From an uncultured Colwellia sp. (GTDB lineage: Bacteria; Pseudomonadota; Gammaproteobacteria; Enterobacterales; Alteromonadaceae): a DNA stretch of 42,639 nt. The position numbers were made by a program, and so were the translations under genes. Under the pieces are notes generated by a model. The model saw only the letters and a list, made by a program, of their open reading frames with translations. It ran no database searches and was not told the origin of the DNA. The DNA is taken from positions 1-42,639 of the forward strand of contig CAJXRC010000013.1 in NCBI GenBank assembly GCA_913058405.1. Reading direction: 5' to 3'. Shown here piece after piece: positions 28,224-38,772 of the stretch. Numbering within the stretch: position 1 is the first letter of the stretch; every line of letters starts with the position of its first letter.

Positions 28224-29708
28224 ATGGTAGCAAATACAATAAAATTCCTGTTAAACAACGAGCTAGTAAAGATTGAAAACTTAGATCCTAATACGACTGT
28301 TTTACAATACTTACGTGAAGAGCAATTTAAATCTGGCACCAAAGAAGGCTGTGCTTCAGGTGATTGCGGTGCTTGTACCGTAGTATTAGCTGAACTAGAT
28401 ACTGAAAACTCTGGTCAGCTTACATATAAATCAATTAACTCTTGTATTACCTTTGTCGGTAATTTACATGGTAAGCAATTGATTACCGTTGAAGACTTGA
28501 AAGAAGGTGCTCAACTACATCACGCTCAGCAAACGATTGTTGATAATCACGGTTCACAATGTGGATTTTGTACTCCTGGATTTGTGATGTCTTCTTTTGC
28601 TTTGCATAAGCAGAACAACACACCAAATCGTGCTGAAGTATTAGAAGCACTCGCAGGTAATTTATGTCGTTGTACCGGTTACCGCTCAATTATCGAAGCC
28701 GCAATGACGTCTAGCAAGGATGCTAGAGAAGATTCATTTGCTAAGCATTATCAAGCAACTGTTGCTGCGCTGACCGAATTAGAACAATTACCAACGCCAG
28801 CATTAACAGGTAACGGCCATAACTATATTGCGCCAAAAAATATCGATGAGTTGGCGACTGAGTTAACCAATGAGCCTAAATCCACGTTAGTGGCTGGTGG
28901 CACCGATTTAGCCCTTTCTGTTACACAGAATTTAGCAACCATTGATAAGCTTGTTTATGTCGGTAATGTTGCAGAATTAACGACTATCGAAGAAACAGAG
29001 ACTGAGATTATTATTGGCTCTGCTCTGCCTTACAGTGAATTTATCGATACCTTGCATCATTACTACCCTGATTTAGGGGAAATGATCGAACGTATCGGTT
29101 CTAAGCAAGTACGTAATACGGGTACTTTAGGTGGTAACGTTGGTAACGCATCACCTATTGGTGATATGCCGCCAGCATTAATCGCTTTAGGTGCAACCAT
29201 GACCCTGCACGTTCAAGGTCAAGAACGCACCATTTTAGTTGAGGACTACTTTGTTGATTACAAAAAGACAGTGCTTAAACCATCTGAGTTTATTAAATCA
29301 ATTCAAATCCCTAAACCTACCGCAGGTCAAACATTAAAACTCTACAAAATTTCTAAGCGTATTGATGACGATATTTCAGCGGTATTAGCTGCATTTTTCA
29401 TCGAGCAAGAAATTACTGAAAATGGCCAAAAAATTACTAATGTCCGTTTAGCTTTTGGTGGCATGGCGGCTATTCCTAAACGTTCTCCAGTGACTGAAGC
29501 CATATTGCTAGGCAATAGCTTAACAAAAGCGTTGGTCGCTCAGGCAAAAGAAGCGTTAACAACTGATTTCCAGCCTATGAGTGATGTTCGTGCTTCAGAC
29601 AAATACCGTATGACCGTAGCTCAAAATCTGATTGAGAAGTGCTATATAGAGCTGCAAAGCGCCAATGCTAGAAAAGTTATCGAAACGAGAGTGGTAAATC
29701 ATGCGTAG
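28224..29708 (+). CDS. xdhA: Xanthine dehydrogenase small subunit (2Fe-2S + FAD domains)
   Basis: KEGCASGDCGACTVVL, QCGFCTPGFVMS, CRCTGYRSIIEA, FAD motif LVAGGTDLALSV. Confidence 0.96.
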   Translation: MVANTIKFLLNNELVKIENLDPNTTVLQYLREEQFKSGTKEGCASGDCGACTVVLAELDTENSGQLTYKSINSCITFVGNLHGKQLITVEDLKEGAQLHHAQQTIVDNHGSQCGFCTPGFVMSSFALHKQNNTPNRAEVLEALAGNLCRCTGYRSIIEAAMTSSKDAREDSFAKHYQATVAALTELEQLPTPALTGNGHNYIAPKNIDELATELTNEPKSTLVAGGTDLALSVTQNLATIDKLVYVGNVAELTTIEETETEIIIGSALPYSEFIDTLHHYYPDLGEMIERIGSKQVRNTGTLGGNVGNASPIGDMPPALIALGATMTLHVQGQERTILVEDYFVDYKKTVLKPSEFIKSIQIPKPTAGQTLKLYKISKRIDDDISAVLAAFFIEQEITENGQKITNVRLAFGGMAAIPKRSPVTEAILLGNSLTKALVAQAKEALTTDFQPMSDVRASDKYRMTVAQNLIEKCYIELQSANARKVIETRVVNHA

Positions 29709-32091
29709 TCTTATTGATGTAAAAAAATCCGATGCCCAACAGGTAAAAACTAACACAGACAAAAGTGTTGTTAACGGACAAAAAAATGTTGGCTTAGGTG
29801 GCGTAGGTCGTTCTAAAAAACATGAAAGTGCTGACAAGCAAGTTGCTGGTGAAGCCATTTATGTTGATGATCGCCCATCACTTCGTGGTGAATTACATGC
29901 TGCGGTAGGTCAATCTACCATGGCACATGCCAACATCATCTCAATGGACTTATCTGCCGTTAAAGCAGCGACAGGTGTTATCTCAGTCATTACGGTTGAA
30001 GATGTGCCTGGACATACCGATATTGGTCCAGTATTTCCTGGCGACCCAGTACTGGCCATTGGTAAAGTTGAATTTATTGGTCAGCCCATCTTCGCTGTAG
30101 CGGCAACAAGTTTCGATCTTGCTCGTAAAGCGGTTAAATTAGCACGAATTGAGTATCAAGAGCTTGAAGCTGTGCTTACGGTAAAAGACGCCTTAGCGAA
30201 GCAAAACTTTGTTCGCCCGCCATTTACCATGAAACGTGGTGATTCTGACTCGGCTATTACAGCGGCAGATCATCAATTATCCGGTGAAATCCTCGTTGGT
30301 GGTCAAGAACATATGTATCTTGAAGGGCAAGTATCAACAGCTGAACCGACCGAAGATGGTGGTATGAATATTTTCACCTCTTCACAACATCCTAGTGAAG
30401 TACAAAAGTTAGTAGCTGAAGTTTTAGACATTCCACTAAACAAAGTATTAGTTGATATGCGCCGCATGGGTGGTGGTTTTGGTGGTAAAGAAACACAAGC
30501 AGCACCTTGGGCATGTATCGCAGCCTTATTGGCAAATGTGACTAAACGCCCAGTTAAGTTTAAGCTAGCGCGTATGGACGATATGGTGATGACAGGTAAA
30601 CGTCATCCCTTTGAAAATAACTACACCGTTGGTTTTGACAAAGATGGTCAAATCAAAGGTATTAACATCGAAGTTAATGGTAACTGTGGTTACTCCCCAG
30701 ATTTATCTGATGCCATTGTTGATAGAGCAATGTTCCACTCAGATAACGCTTACTACTTAGATCAAGCAACCGTTACCGGTAATCGTTGTAAACTAAACAC
30801 TGTATCTCATACCGCTTACCGTGGTTTTGGCGGTCCGCAAGGTATGATGACCATAGAGATGGTTATGGATGATATTGCGCGTCATTTAGGTAAAGACCCG
30901 TTAGACATTCGTAAAGTAAACTTATACGGCACTGATGACCGTAACGAAACCCACTACCATCAAAAAGTTGAGCATAATAACTTAAGCGAAGTTATTGAGT
31001 CATTAGAAGAAAGTTCTGATTACCAAGCACGTCGTAAAGCCATTACTGAATTTAACGCTACCAGCCCTATTTTGAAAAAAGGCATTGCCTTAACACCCGT
31101 TAAATTTGGTATTTCATTTACGGTACAGCATTTGAACCAAGCTGGCGCACTTGTTCATGTTTACACTGATGGCACCATTCACTTAAGCCATGGCGGCAGT
31201 GAAATGGGCCAAGGTTTGAATACTAAAGTAGCGCAAATTGTTGCTGAAGAATTCCAAGTTGATGTAGATACGGTTGCCTGTTCTTCAGCACGTACCGATA
31301 AAGTACCTAACTCATCTCCAACTGCAGCTTCATCAGGTACTGACTTAAATGGTAAAGCGGCAGAAGCGGCGGCTAAAACCATTAAACAACGTCTCATTGA
31401 CTTTGCTTGTGAGAAATATCAGGTTGAAGCAGAACAAGTTCATTTTGAAAACAACAATGTGATTGTCGGTGAGCAAACATTCTCATTCGCTGAATTTTCA
31501 CAAATAGCTTACATGGGCCGTGTATCTTTATCTTCTACCGGCTTCTATAAGACCCCTAAAATTCATTTTGACCGTGCTACAGGTAAAGGTCGTCCGTTCT
31601 TCTACTATGCAACGGGTGCCGCTGTATCAGAAGTTATCATTGATACTTTAACGGGTGAATACAAAACCTTACGTACCGATATTTTACAAGATGTTGGTCA
31701 CTCAATTAACCCAGCAATTGATATTGGCCAAATTGAAGGCGCTTTTGTTCAAGGTATGGGTTGGTTAACCACTGAAGAATTAGTATGGAATGAACAAGGT
31801 CGTTTACTTTCAAACAATCCAGCGACCTACAAAATTCCAGCAATTAACGATGCACCTAAAGATTTCCGTGTCGCCTTAGTGCCTGATGCACCAAACCGTG
31901 AGCACACCATTTACAACTCTAAAGCCGTTGGTGAACCACCATTTATGTTAGGTATGGCCGTTTGGTCTGCAATTAAAGATGCTATCGCCAGTGTTAATGA
32001 TTACAAAACTAATCCGAAACTAGATACGCCAGCAACACCAGAGCGAGTATTGTTTGCAGTTGAAGCCGTTAAAGCAGCGACGGCGAAGTAA
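29701..32091 (+). CDS. xdhB: Xanthine dehydrogenase molybdopterin-binding subunit
   Basis: 796 aa; GGQEHMYLEGQ, RRMGGGFGGKETQA, TAYRGFGGPQGM, GSEMGQGLNTKVAQI. Confidence 0.97.
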   Translation: MRSLIDVKKSDAQQVKTNTDKSVVNGQKNVGLGGVGRSKKHESADKQVAGEAIYVDDRPSLRGELHAAVGQSTMAHANIISMDLSAVKAATGVISVITVEDVPGHTDIGPVFPGDPVLAIGKVEFIGQPIFAVAATSFDLARKAVKLARIEYQELEAVLTVKDALAKQNFVRPPFTMKRGDSDSAITAADHQLSGEILVGGQEHMYLEGQVSTAEPTEDGGMNIFTSSQHPSEVQKLVAEVLDIPLNKVLVDMRRMGGGFGGKETQAAPWACIAALLANVTKRPVKFKLARMDDMVMTGKRHPFENNYTVGFDKDGQIKGINIEVNGNCGYSPDLSDAIVDRAMFHSDNAYYLDQATVTGNRCKLNTVSHTAYRGFGGPQGMMTIEMVMDDIARHLGKDPLDIRKVNLYGTDDRNETHYHQKVEHNNLSEVIESLEESSDYQARRKAITEFNATSPILKKGIALTPVKFGISFTVQHLNQAGALVHVYTDGTIHLSHGGSEMGQGLNTKVAQIVAEEFQVDVDTVACSSARTDKVPNSSPTAASSGTDLNGKAAEAAAKTIKQRLIDFACEKYQVEAEQVHFENNNVIVGEQTFSFAEFSQIAYMGRVSLSSTGFYKTPKIHFDRATGKGRPFFYYATGAAVSEVIIDTLTGEYKTLRTDILQDVGHSINPAIDIGQIEGAFVQGMGWLTTEELVWNEQGRLLSNNPATYKIPAINDAPKDFRVALVPDAPNREHTIYNSKAVGEPPFMLGMAVWSAIKDAIASVNDYKTNPKLDTPATPERVLFAVEAVKAATAK

Positions 32092-32137
32092 TTCGCCCTT
32101 TCATCTGAATTAAGTCGGAATAAATAGGAATATCATC

Positions 32138-33118
32138 ATGAAAATGAATTGGACTGGTGCAGCACACCAATTGAACAAACAAGGCAAAGCCTATGTTATC
32201 GCGACAATTGTTGGGGTAACTGGTTCAACTCCGCGTAATAGTGGTACCAAAATGGTGATAACCCATGATGATATTTTTGACACCATAGGTGGCGGTCACC
32301 TTGAACATAAAGTGATTAAACATGCACACCAGCTGTTAATGGCTGGAGATGATTGCCAACAGCTAGAACATTTTCAGTTAGGTGCACAACTTGGTCAATG
32401 TTGTGGTGGTAATGCCAGCGTATTGTTTGAAAGTTTTAGCGCCAGTGGTGTCAATATCATGCTGTTTGGCGCAGGTCATGTGGGTAAAGCACTAATGCCT
32501 ATTCTTGCTGGTTTACCTTGCAGCATTACTTGGGTTGATAGCCGTGCGGATCAATTCCCCGATGACGCAGGCAATTATCATAATGTCACCACATTAGTCA
32601 GTGAAAACCCGGCTGAAGAAGTTGCTCTCATGCCAGCGAATAGTTATTACATTGTCATGACGCATAACCATCAACTGGATTTTGAGATCAGTCACAATAC
32701 TTTAAAACGCGCTGATTTTGCTTATTTAGGTTTAATTGCCTCTGATACCAAATGGCGTCGTTTTCAACAACGATTCCAGCATCGTCATATTGCTAAAAGC
32801 TTAGTAGAGAAGATGAACTGCCCCATTGGATTATCGCAGGTACAAGGTAAGTTGCCGATGGAAGTAGCAGTGTCAGTTGCTGGTGAAATTATTCAGCTGT
32901 ATCAAGCTGAGCTAGCGTCACAAGCATTAGCTAATCCCAGTGCCAACAAACAAAAAGATGCCAAACCACAAAGCACTAAACAAGGTGTCGCTTGGCAAGA
33001 GCTAAAAAGTTTAATGACGGAAGAAGTCAGTTCGAGCAATGAGTATAAGTATTCTCAACGTTCACGTTTATCAAATTTTAAGGAGAAGCAAGGTGTCTCA
33101 TTTTGCCCTGCAAAGTAA
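32138..33118 (+). CDS. xdhC: Xanthine dehydrogenase accessory protein
   Basis: ATIVGVTGSTPRNSGTKMVIT, LFGAGHVGKAL, VMTHNHQLDFEI. Confidence 0.94.
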   Translation: MKMNWTGAAHQLNKQGKAYVIATIVGVTGSTPRNSGTKMVITHDDIFDTIGGGHLEHKVIKHAHQLLMAGDDCQQLEHFQLGAQLGQCCGGNASVLFESFSASGVNIMLFGAGHVGKALMPILAGLPCSITWVDSRADQFPDDAGNYHNVTTLVSENPAEEVALMPANSYYIVMTHNHQLDFEISHNTLKRADFAYLGLIASDTKWRRFQQRFQHRHIAKSLVEKMNCPIGLSQVQGKLPMEVAVSVAGEIIQLYQAELASQALANPSANKQKDAKPQSTKQGVAWQELKSLMTEEVSSSNEYKYSQRSRLSNFKEKQGVSFCPAK

Positions 33119-34460
33119 AAAAGTTATTGTTCATGCTGGTGATCAGAGCGAAATGATCGCTGCCTGCATCGAAATAAAAGGTCAACTAATCCATAACATT
33201 CACCCTTATGGACAAGCCCTTGATTGCCCAATAACCGATTTAGGTGAACAGGTACTTATGCCAGGCTTGGTTGACTCTCATGTTCATATTAATGAGCCAG
33301 GTCGCACCGAATGGGAAGGTTTTAATACCGCAACTCAAGCAGCAGCGGCAGGTGGTATCACTACCTTAGTTGATATGCCATTGAACTGTATCCCAGTTAC
33401 AACAACCAAAGCTGCTTTTGAAGAAAAGCTAGCGTCAGTACATGACAAACTTTGGGTAGATTGTGGCTTTTGGGGTGGCGTTATCCCTGACAATATTGAC
33501 GAACTTGATGATTTACTAACTGCAGGTGTTTTAGGCGTTAAATCCTTCTTAATCAACTCAGGCATTGAAGAATTCCCTAATGTTGCTGCAAAAGACATTC
33601 GTGCTGCTATGCCTATTTTAGCGAAACACGACGTGCCATATTTGATTCATGCTGAACTAGATTGCGGCAGTTTTGACGACGTTAAAATTACCGATAAATA
33701 CAATAGTTTTTTAGAATCACGGCCTAAAAGCTGGGAAAACAATGCTATCTCGTTAATGGTAGACATGGCGCGTGAATCAAAAGCAGCCGGTGATAACTGT
33801 AAAATTCACATAGTGCATTTATCCTCTGATGAAGCCCTTGATACCATTGCAAAAGCAAAAGCTGAAGGCTTGCGTTTTACCGCAGAAACCTGTCCACATT
33901 ATTTAACTATTGCCTCAGAAAACATTCCTGATGGCAAAACGTTATTTAAATGTTGCCCACCTATTCGCGAAAACAAAAACAGAGAGCAGTTATGGCAAGC
34001 AGTAACTGATGGTCGCATTAGTTTTATCGTCTCAGATCACTCACCGTGTACACCGCAATTAAAACACATAGATACCGGTGATATTGAAAAAGCATGGGGC
34101 GGTATTTCAGCACTGCAATTTGGTTTGCCGCTTATTTGGACCGAAGCAAAAAACCGTGATTTCACTCTGGTTGATTTAGCCCGCTTGATGTCACATGAAA
34201 CCGCCAAGTTTGCTGGTTTAGATAAAATAAAAGGCCAAATATCTGTGGGACATCATGCCGATCTCATGGTTTTTGATGACACAGCCAGTTTTATCATCAG
34301 CACTGACATGATCAAACATAAACATAAAATCACCCCTTATGTGGGACGCAAAGTTGATGGCCAAATAATGCAAACATTTGTTCGTGGTCAGCAAGTTTAC
34401 TGTAATGACCAATTTATCAGTTCACCGATTGGCCGACCGTTACTTAAAGGCCAGCTGTAA
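33093..34460 (+). CDS. allB: Allantoinase
   Basis: Amidohydrolase VLMPGLVDSHVHINEPGRTEWEGF, GGITTLVDMPLN, SDHSPC; GTG start 33093 with AAGGAG upstream. Confidence 0.94.
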   Translation: MSHFALQSKKVIVHAGDQSEMIAACIEIKGQLIHNIHPYGQALDCPITDLGEQVLMPGLVDSHVHINEPGRTEWEGFNTATQAAAAGGITTLVDMPLNCIPVTTTKAAFEEKLASVHDKLWVDCGFWGGVIPDNIDELDDLLTAGVLGVKSFLINSGIEEFPNVAAKDIRAAMPILAKHDVPYLIHAELDCGSFDDVKITDKYNSFLESRPKSWENNAISLMVDMARESKAAGDNCKIHIVHLSSDEALDTIAKAKAEGLRFTAETCPHYLTIASENIPDGKTLFKCCPPIRENKNREQLWQAVTDGRISFIVSDHSPCTPQLKHIDTGDIEKAWGGISALQFGLPLIWTEAKNRDFTLVDLARLMSHETAKFAGLDKIKGQISVGHHADLMVFDDTASFIISTDMIKHKHKITPYVGRKVDGQIMQTFVRGQQVYCNDQFISSPIGRPLLKGQL

Positions 34461-34593
34461 GTTAGCAGTCTTCTACTTAACAAATGAAATAAATTAAAAA
34501 TTAACAATAAGAACTAAAACAAACTAACACTCACGCAACCTAGCGGAGCCTTTGAAAGGTTTGGCTAACAAAGCGTTAACAGGAGATGAAGTA

Positions 34594-35661
34594 ATGATTG
34601 AAGATTGGTTAGCACAAAACAAATTATCGACAGATGATGCAGCATTAGAGCAAGAATTAAAAACACATTATGTCGATTTAGCTAGCGAACGCGTTGGCGG
34701 TGAAACACTGTCATGTAGTGATGATTTCTTTGCTGAAATGGAAAATTTATTAAAACCCGGTCGTGGTATTTTTATCGAAGAGAAATTTACTGAACGCGGT
34801 AAATGGATGGACGGTTGGGAATCACGCAGAAGTTATGGTCGTAACAATGGTCGTGATTCAGATTGGTGTATTATTCGTTTAGGTATCAGTGGTGTTATCC
34901 GTGCTTTTGATATTGATACCAACTACTTTCGTGGCAATGCGCCAGAAAAAGTATCGGTTGAAGCCTGTGTAAGTGAAGTTCAACCAAACAAAGATACTGT
35001 TTGGCATACTATTTTTGAAGCCACTGATGTTGAAGCACACAGCCAAAATCTTTTTGTCCTCGACGCTGAAAAAAAGATTAATAACACGGCTTTTACTCAT
35101 GTGCGTTTAACTATGTTTCCTGATGGTGGTATTGCGCGTTTCCGTGTTTACGGTGAAGCAGAAGTTAACTGGAATGATTTTGTTGACGGTGAACTAATCG
35201 ATTTAGCGTCAATTAGAAATGGCGCTAAAGCATTGTTAGTGAGCGACATGTTTTTCAGCGATAAAAACAATCTCATTATGCCAGGTCGTGGTGTGAACAT
35301 GGGTGATGGTTGGGAAACTAAACGTCGTCGTGATCCAGGTCCAGATTGGTCAATTGTTAAACTTGCTGCAACAGGAAGTGTCAACAAGGTAATCATTGAT
35401 ACGTGTCATTTTAAAGGTAACTTCCCCGATACCTTTATGCTGGAAGGTTGTATCAGTGATAGTGATGATTTCACCACAAATGCAGCACCTGTAACTTGGA
35501 CAGCCATAATTCCAAGCACTAAGTTATATGCTCATCGTGAACACTTATTCACTAAAGAGATCATCGTTGAAAAAGAGCAACCATTTACTCATGTACGTTT
35601 AAGCATCTTCCCTGATGGTGGTATTTCTCGTATGCGTGTTTTTGGTAACCGCCAAGGTTAA
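34594..35661 (+). CDS. alc: Allantoicase
   Basis: Two homologous halves (LLKPGRGIFI..GWESRR..DWCIIRLG / IMPGRGVNMGDGWETKRRRDPGPDWSIVKLA); start 34594 with AGGAG preferred. Confidence 0.93.
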   Translation: MIEDWLAQNKLSTDDAALEQELKTHYVDLASERVGGETLSCSDDFFAEMENLLKPGRGIFIEEKFTERGKWMDGWESRRSYGRNNGRDSDWCIIRLGISGVIRAFDIDTNYFRGNAPEKVSVEACVSEVQPNKDTVWHTIFEATDVEAHSQNLFVLDAEKKINNTAFTHVRLTMFPDGGIARFRVYGEAEVNWNDFVDGELIDLASIRNGAKALLVSDMFFSDKNNLIMPGRGVNMGDGWETKRRRDPGPDWSIVKLAATGSVNKVIIDTCHFKGNFPDTFMLEGCISDSDDFTTNAAPVTWTAIIPSTKLYAHREHLFTKEIIVEKEQPFTHVRLSIFPDGGISRMRVFGNRQG

Positions 35662-35670
35662 TTTGCACAC

Positions 35671-35703
35671 TTAGCAATGGCATTTTTTAAATGCCATTGC
35701 TAA
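35671..35703. repeat. Perfect 15-bp hairpin between alc and uraD
   Basis: TTAGCAATGGCATTT-TTT-AAATGCCATTGCTAA. Confidence 0.9.
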
Positions 35704-35726
35704 GGATAAAAAGCAAGGAAAAGAAC

Positions 35727-36236
35727 ATGATATTAGAAGATTTGAACCAATTACCAGTAGCAGATGCTAGCCATACGTTCATGCAATGTTGTACTTCAAG
35801 TGCGTGGGTTAACAATATGGTTAATGCCCGTCCATTTGCTAGTGAAGCAGCATTAACACAAGCAGCAGATAACGCATGGTTAGGTTTAACCGAACAAGAT
35901 TATTTTGAAGCTTTTGAAGGTCATCCCCAAATTGGTGATGTCAGCAGCTTGCGTGCTAAATATGCAAATACCAAAGAATTAGCTGGTAATGAGCAAGGAC
36001 TCGTTAAAGAAGCCAATGACGAGGTATTGGAAGTGCTTTCTCAAGGTAACGCTGATTACGAAGCAAAGTTTGGCTTTATCTTTATTGTTTGTGCAACAGG
36101 AAAAAGCGCAAAACAAATGTCTGATTTACTGCAAGCTCGCCTGCCTAATAATAAAGCCCAAGAGCTTATTAATGCCGCAGAAGAACAACGTAAGATCTTT
36201 CAACTGCGTATAGATAAAGCCTTAGCTGAAGGTTAA
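35727..36236 (+). CDS. uraD: OHCU decarboxylase
   Basis: MILEDLNQLPVADASHTFMQCCTSSAWVNNMVNARPF, FEGHPQIGDVSSLR; start 35727 with AAGGA upstream. Confidence 0.92.
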   Translation: MILEDLNQLPVADASHTFMQCCTSSAWVNNMVNARPFASEAALTQAADNAWLGLTEQDYFEAFEGHPQIGDVSSLRAKYANTKELAGNEQGLVKEANDEVLEVLSQGNADYEAKFGFIFIVCATGKSAKQMSDLLQARLPNNKAQELINAAEEQRKIFQLRIDKALAEG

Positions 36237-36286
36237 TCATAATAGCAATTACTTTGAATAATAAAGCCATTTTTTAAGGAAAAGTT

Positions 36287-36628
36287 ATGAGTCAAATTAC
36301 TACCCACATACTGGATACTACCCGTGGTTTACCCGCACAAAATGTACCTATTACCTTGTTTTCGCAAGACGGTGAAGCTTGGGAAAAAGTCAATGGCGGT
36401 GTTACTAATGAAGATGGACGTTTACCCGCTTTATTAGCTGCAGGTGAAATATTACCCGCAGGTATTTATCGCATGCACTTTGCTACCGCGGTTTATTTTG
36501 AAGCCAACAACGAAACAGGTTTTTATCCCTATGTTGATATCGTTTTTGAAATCGATGCCAGTGGTACTCATTATCATATCCCACTGTTATTAACAGCATA
36601 CGGTTACTCAACATACCGTGGTAGTTAG
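36287..36628 (+). CDS. uraH: 5-hydroxyisourate hydrolase
   Basis: ITTHILDTTRGLPAQNVPITLF; C-terminal YRGS signature. Confidence 0.96.
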   Translation: MSQITTHILDTTRGLPAQNVPITLFSQDGEAWEKVNGGVTNEDGRLPALLAAGEILPAGIYRMHFATAVYFEANNETGFYPYVDIVFEIDASGTHYHIPLLLTAYGYSTYRGS

Positions 36629-36715
36629 CCACTAGGCGATAATAGTTAAGTATCAATAAATAGCTTTTGCATAAATAGAATAGTTTCAAGCCATAACAGT
36701 TAAACGAGAGATAAG

Positions 36716-37228
36716 ATGACAGATAAAATCATTAATGTTGTACCCCAAGAGCTAACGGCAGAGAATTTCTCCGCTTATGGGGATGTAATTTCAGTGTCCG
36801 AAAGTGCTGAACATTTCGCCATTAATGATGGCCATACTATGCGTTATCACGATCTTGCTGATGTTGATGTTGCTGAGCAACAGGGCAAAACCCTGATTAA
36901 TATTTTTCGTTCTACCCCGCTGGCTTTTCCTTTACCAATAGAAATGATGGAGCGTCATCCATTAGGTAGCCAAGCGTTTATCCCTACAGGCAAGCAACCT
37001 TATGTAGTGGTTGTTGCGCCAGCAGGTGAACTTGATAGCAGCAAAATAAAAGTGTTTTTAGCCAGCAGTGAACAAGGGGTAAATTACCATAAAGGTACTT
37101 GGCATCACTTTTGTTTAGCGCTCAATGAAGTGAGTGACTTTCTCGTAGTCGATCGCGGCGGAGAAGGTGATAACTGTGATGTTGAAAAACTCGACGGTTC
37201 GCTGGTGATCTCATTAGCAGCTAAGTAA
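36716..37228 (+). CDS. allA: Ureidoglycolate lyase
   Basis: ENFSAYGDVISV, NIFRSTPLAFPLPIEMMERHPLGSQAFIPTG, GVNYHKGTWHHF. Confidence 0.94.
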   Translation: MTDKIINVVPQELTAENFSAYGDVISVSESAEHFAINDGHTMRYHDLADVDVAEQQGKTLINIFRSTPLAFPLPIEMMERHPLGSQAFIPTGKQPYVVVVAPAGELDSSKIKVFLASSEQGVNYHKGTWHHFCLALNEVSDFLVVDRGGEGDNCDVEKLDGSLVISLAAK

Positions 37229-37335
37229 TGAAGACTTCAATAGTAATATAGTAAATAGATAGCACGGTATTAAGCCGTGAAAAACAGTACAGCACCCAGT
37301 AATAGTAAAATTCAATAAGTAATAGGTTAAGAAAT

Positions 37336-38685
37336 ATGTCGAACAACACTGCAAACACTTCTTCAACGAGTGAAGCAATAAGTAAAGCTACAAGTACCGG
37401 TCGCAAAGCATATCGTGGCGAAGTACTGCACTTTTTAGCGGATCCTGCCAAAGTATCAGAAGAAGAGAGTTATCAGTACTTTGAAGATGGACTATTAGTC
37501 ATCAACCATGGCTTAGTTGAAGCAGTCGGTAACGCCAAGGATTTACTGAAAACGTTACCCGCCGACGTTGTCGTTACCCAATATGACAATGGCCTGATCA
37601 TGCCTGGCTTTATTGATACCCATGTACATTATGCACAATCCGAAATGGTCGCCTCTTACGGCGAACAATTACTCGAGTGGTTGGAAAACTACACTTTCCC
37701 AGAAGAAAAACAATTTGCTGATATTGAACACGGTAAACGTGTTGCTGAATTTTTCTTAACACAATTATTAGACGCTGGTACCACAACAGCATTAGTATTT
37801 GGCACAGTACATAAAGAATCTGTTGAAGCCTTTTTTACCGTCGCTCAACAGAAAAAATTACGCATGATTTGCGGTAAAGTGTTGATGAATCAAAACTGTC
37901 CTGATGATTTATCAGATACCGTTGAATCAGGTTACGCCGACAGTAAAGCGCTCATTGAAAAATGGCATAACACTGACAGATTACAATATGCGGTAACGCC
38001 ACGTTTTGCACCGACCTGCTCAACGGAACAACTGAATAAAGCCGGTGAGTTATTAAAAGAATATCCTAGTGTTTATTTACATACCCATTTATCTGAAAAC
38101 AAAGATGAAATTGCATGGGTGAGTGAATTATTCCCTGACAGTGACGGTTACCTTGATGTGTACGATAAAAGCAGTTTATTAGGTCGCCGTAGTGTTTTTG
38201 CTCACGGTGTACATTTGCACGATCATGAGTGTCAGCGCTTAAGTGAGACCAATTCAGCCATTGCTTTTTGCCCAACCTCAAACTTATTTTTAGGTAGCGG
38301 TTGTTTCAATTTAAAGCAAGCTGAAGCATTTGATGTGAATGTCGGCTTAGGTACTGATATTGGTGCCGGCAGCAGTTTCTCTATGTTAACCACACTCAAC
38401 GAAGGTTATAAAACTCAGCAATTACGTGGTGATAAATTAAGCCCCTACAAATCATTATATTTAGCGACCTTAGGGGGCGCTATTGCCTTAGATTTAGAAG
38501 GGACTATTGGTAATTTTGTTCAAGGCGCTGAAGCTGACTTTATCGTGCTTGATTATCAAGCAACACCTTTAATGGATGTACGCATCAAGCGCTGTACAAC
38601 CTTAACTGAAAAATTATTCGTGTTGAGCATGCTAGGTGACGATAGACATGTTAAAGCGACCCATATCATGGGTGAAAAAGTTTAA
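37336..38685 (+). CDS. guaD: Guanine deaminase
   Basis: IMPGFIDTHVHYAQSEMVASYGEQLLEWLENYTFPEE, THLSENKDEI, GTDIGAGSSFSML. Confidence 0.95.
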   Translation: MSNNTANTSSTSEAISKATSTGRKAYRGEVLHFLADPAKVSEEESYQYFEDGLLVINHGLVEAVGNAKDLLKTLPADVVVTQYDNGLIMPGFIDTHVHYAQSEMVASYGEQLLEWLENYTFPEEKQFADIEHGKRVAEFFLTQLLDAGTTTALVFGTVHKESVEAFFTVAQQKKLRMICGKVLMNQNCPDDLSDTVESGYADSKALIEKWHNTDRLQYAVTPRFAPTCSTEQLNKAGELLKEYPSVYLHTHLSENKDEIAWVSELFPDSDGYLDVYDKSSLLGRRSVFAHGVHLHDHECQRLSETNSAIAFCPTSNLFLGSGCFNLKQAEAFDVNVGLGTDIGAGSSFSMLTTLNEGYKTQQLRGDKLSPYKSLYLATLGGAIALDLEGTIGNFVQGAEADFIVLDYQATPLMDVRIKRCTTLTEKLFVLSMLGDDRHVKATHIMGEKV

Positions 38686-38720
38686 TTAACAAATTATTTA
38701 ATACCTGAAAGCTGCGAATA

Positions 38721-38772
38721 TGGCATCAGAAGTACTCATTTATAGTTATAAATTCCGTGCTTCTTCTTTGTA
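38721..38772. repeat. Nested palindromic intergenic repeat, copy 2 (guaD-puuD)
   Basis: GGCATC-AGAAGTAC-TCA-TTTAT-AGTT-ATAAA-TTCC-GTGCTTCT-TCTTTGTAC; same architecture as 10041-10092. Confidence 0.75.

Noticed and set aside
35691-35726. Upstream start of uraD (MPLLRIKSKEKN)
   Set aside because: Lies inside the 15-bp hairpin; ATG at 35727 has an RBS and the expected OHCU decarboxylase N-terminus.
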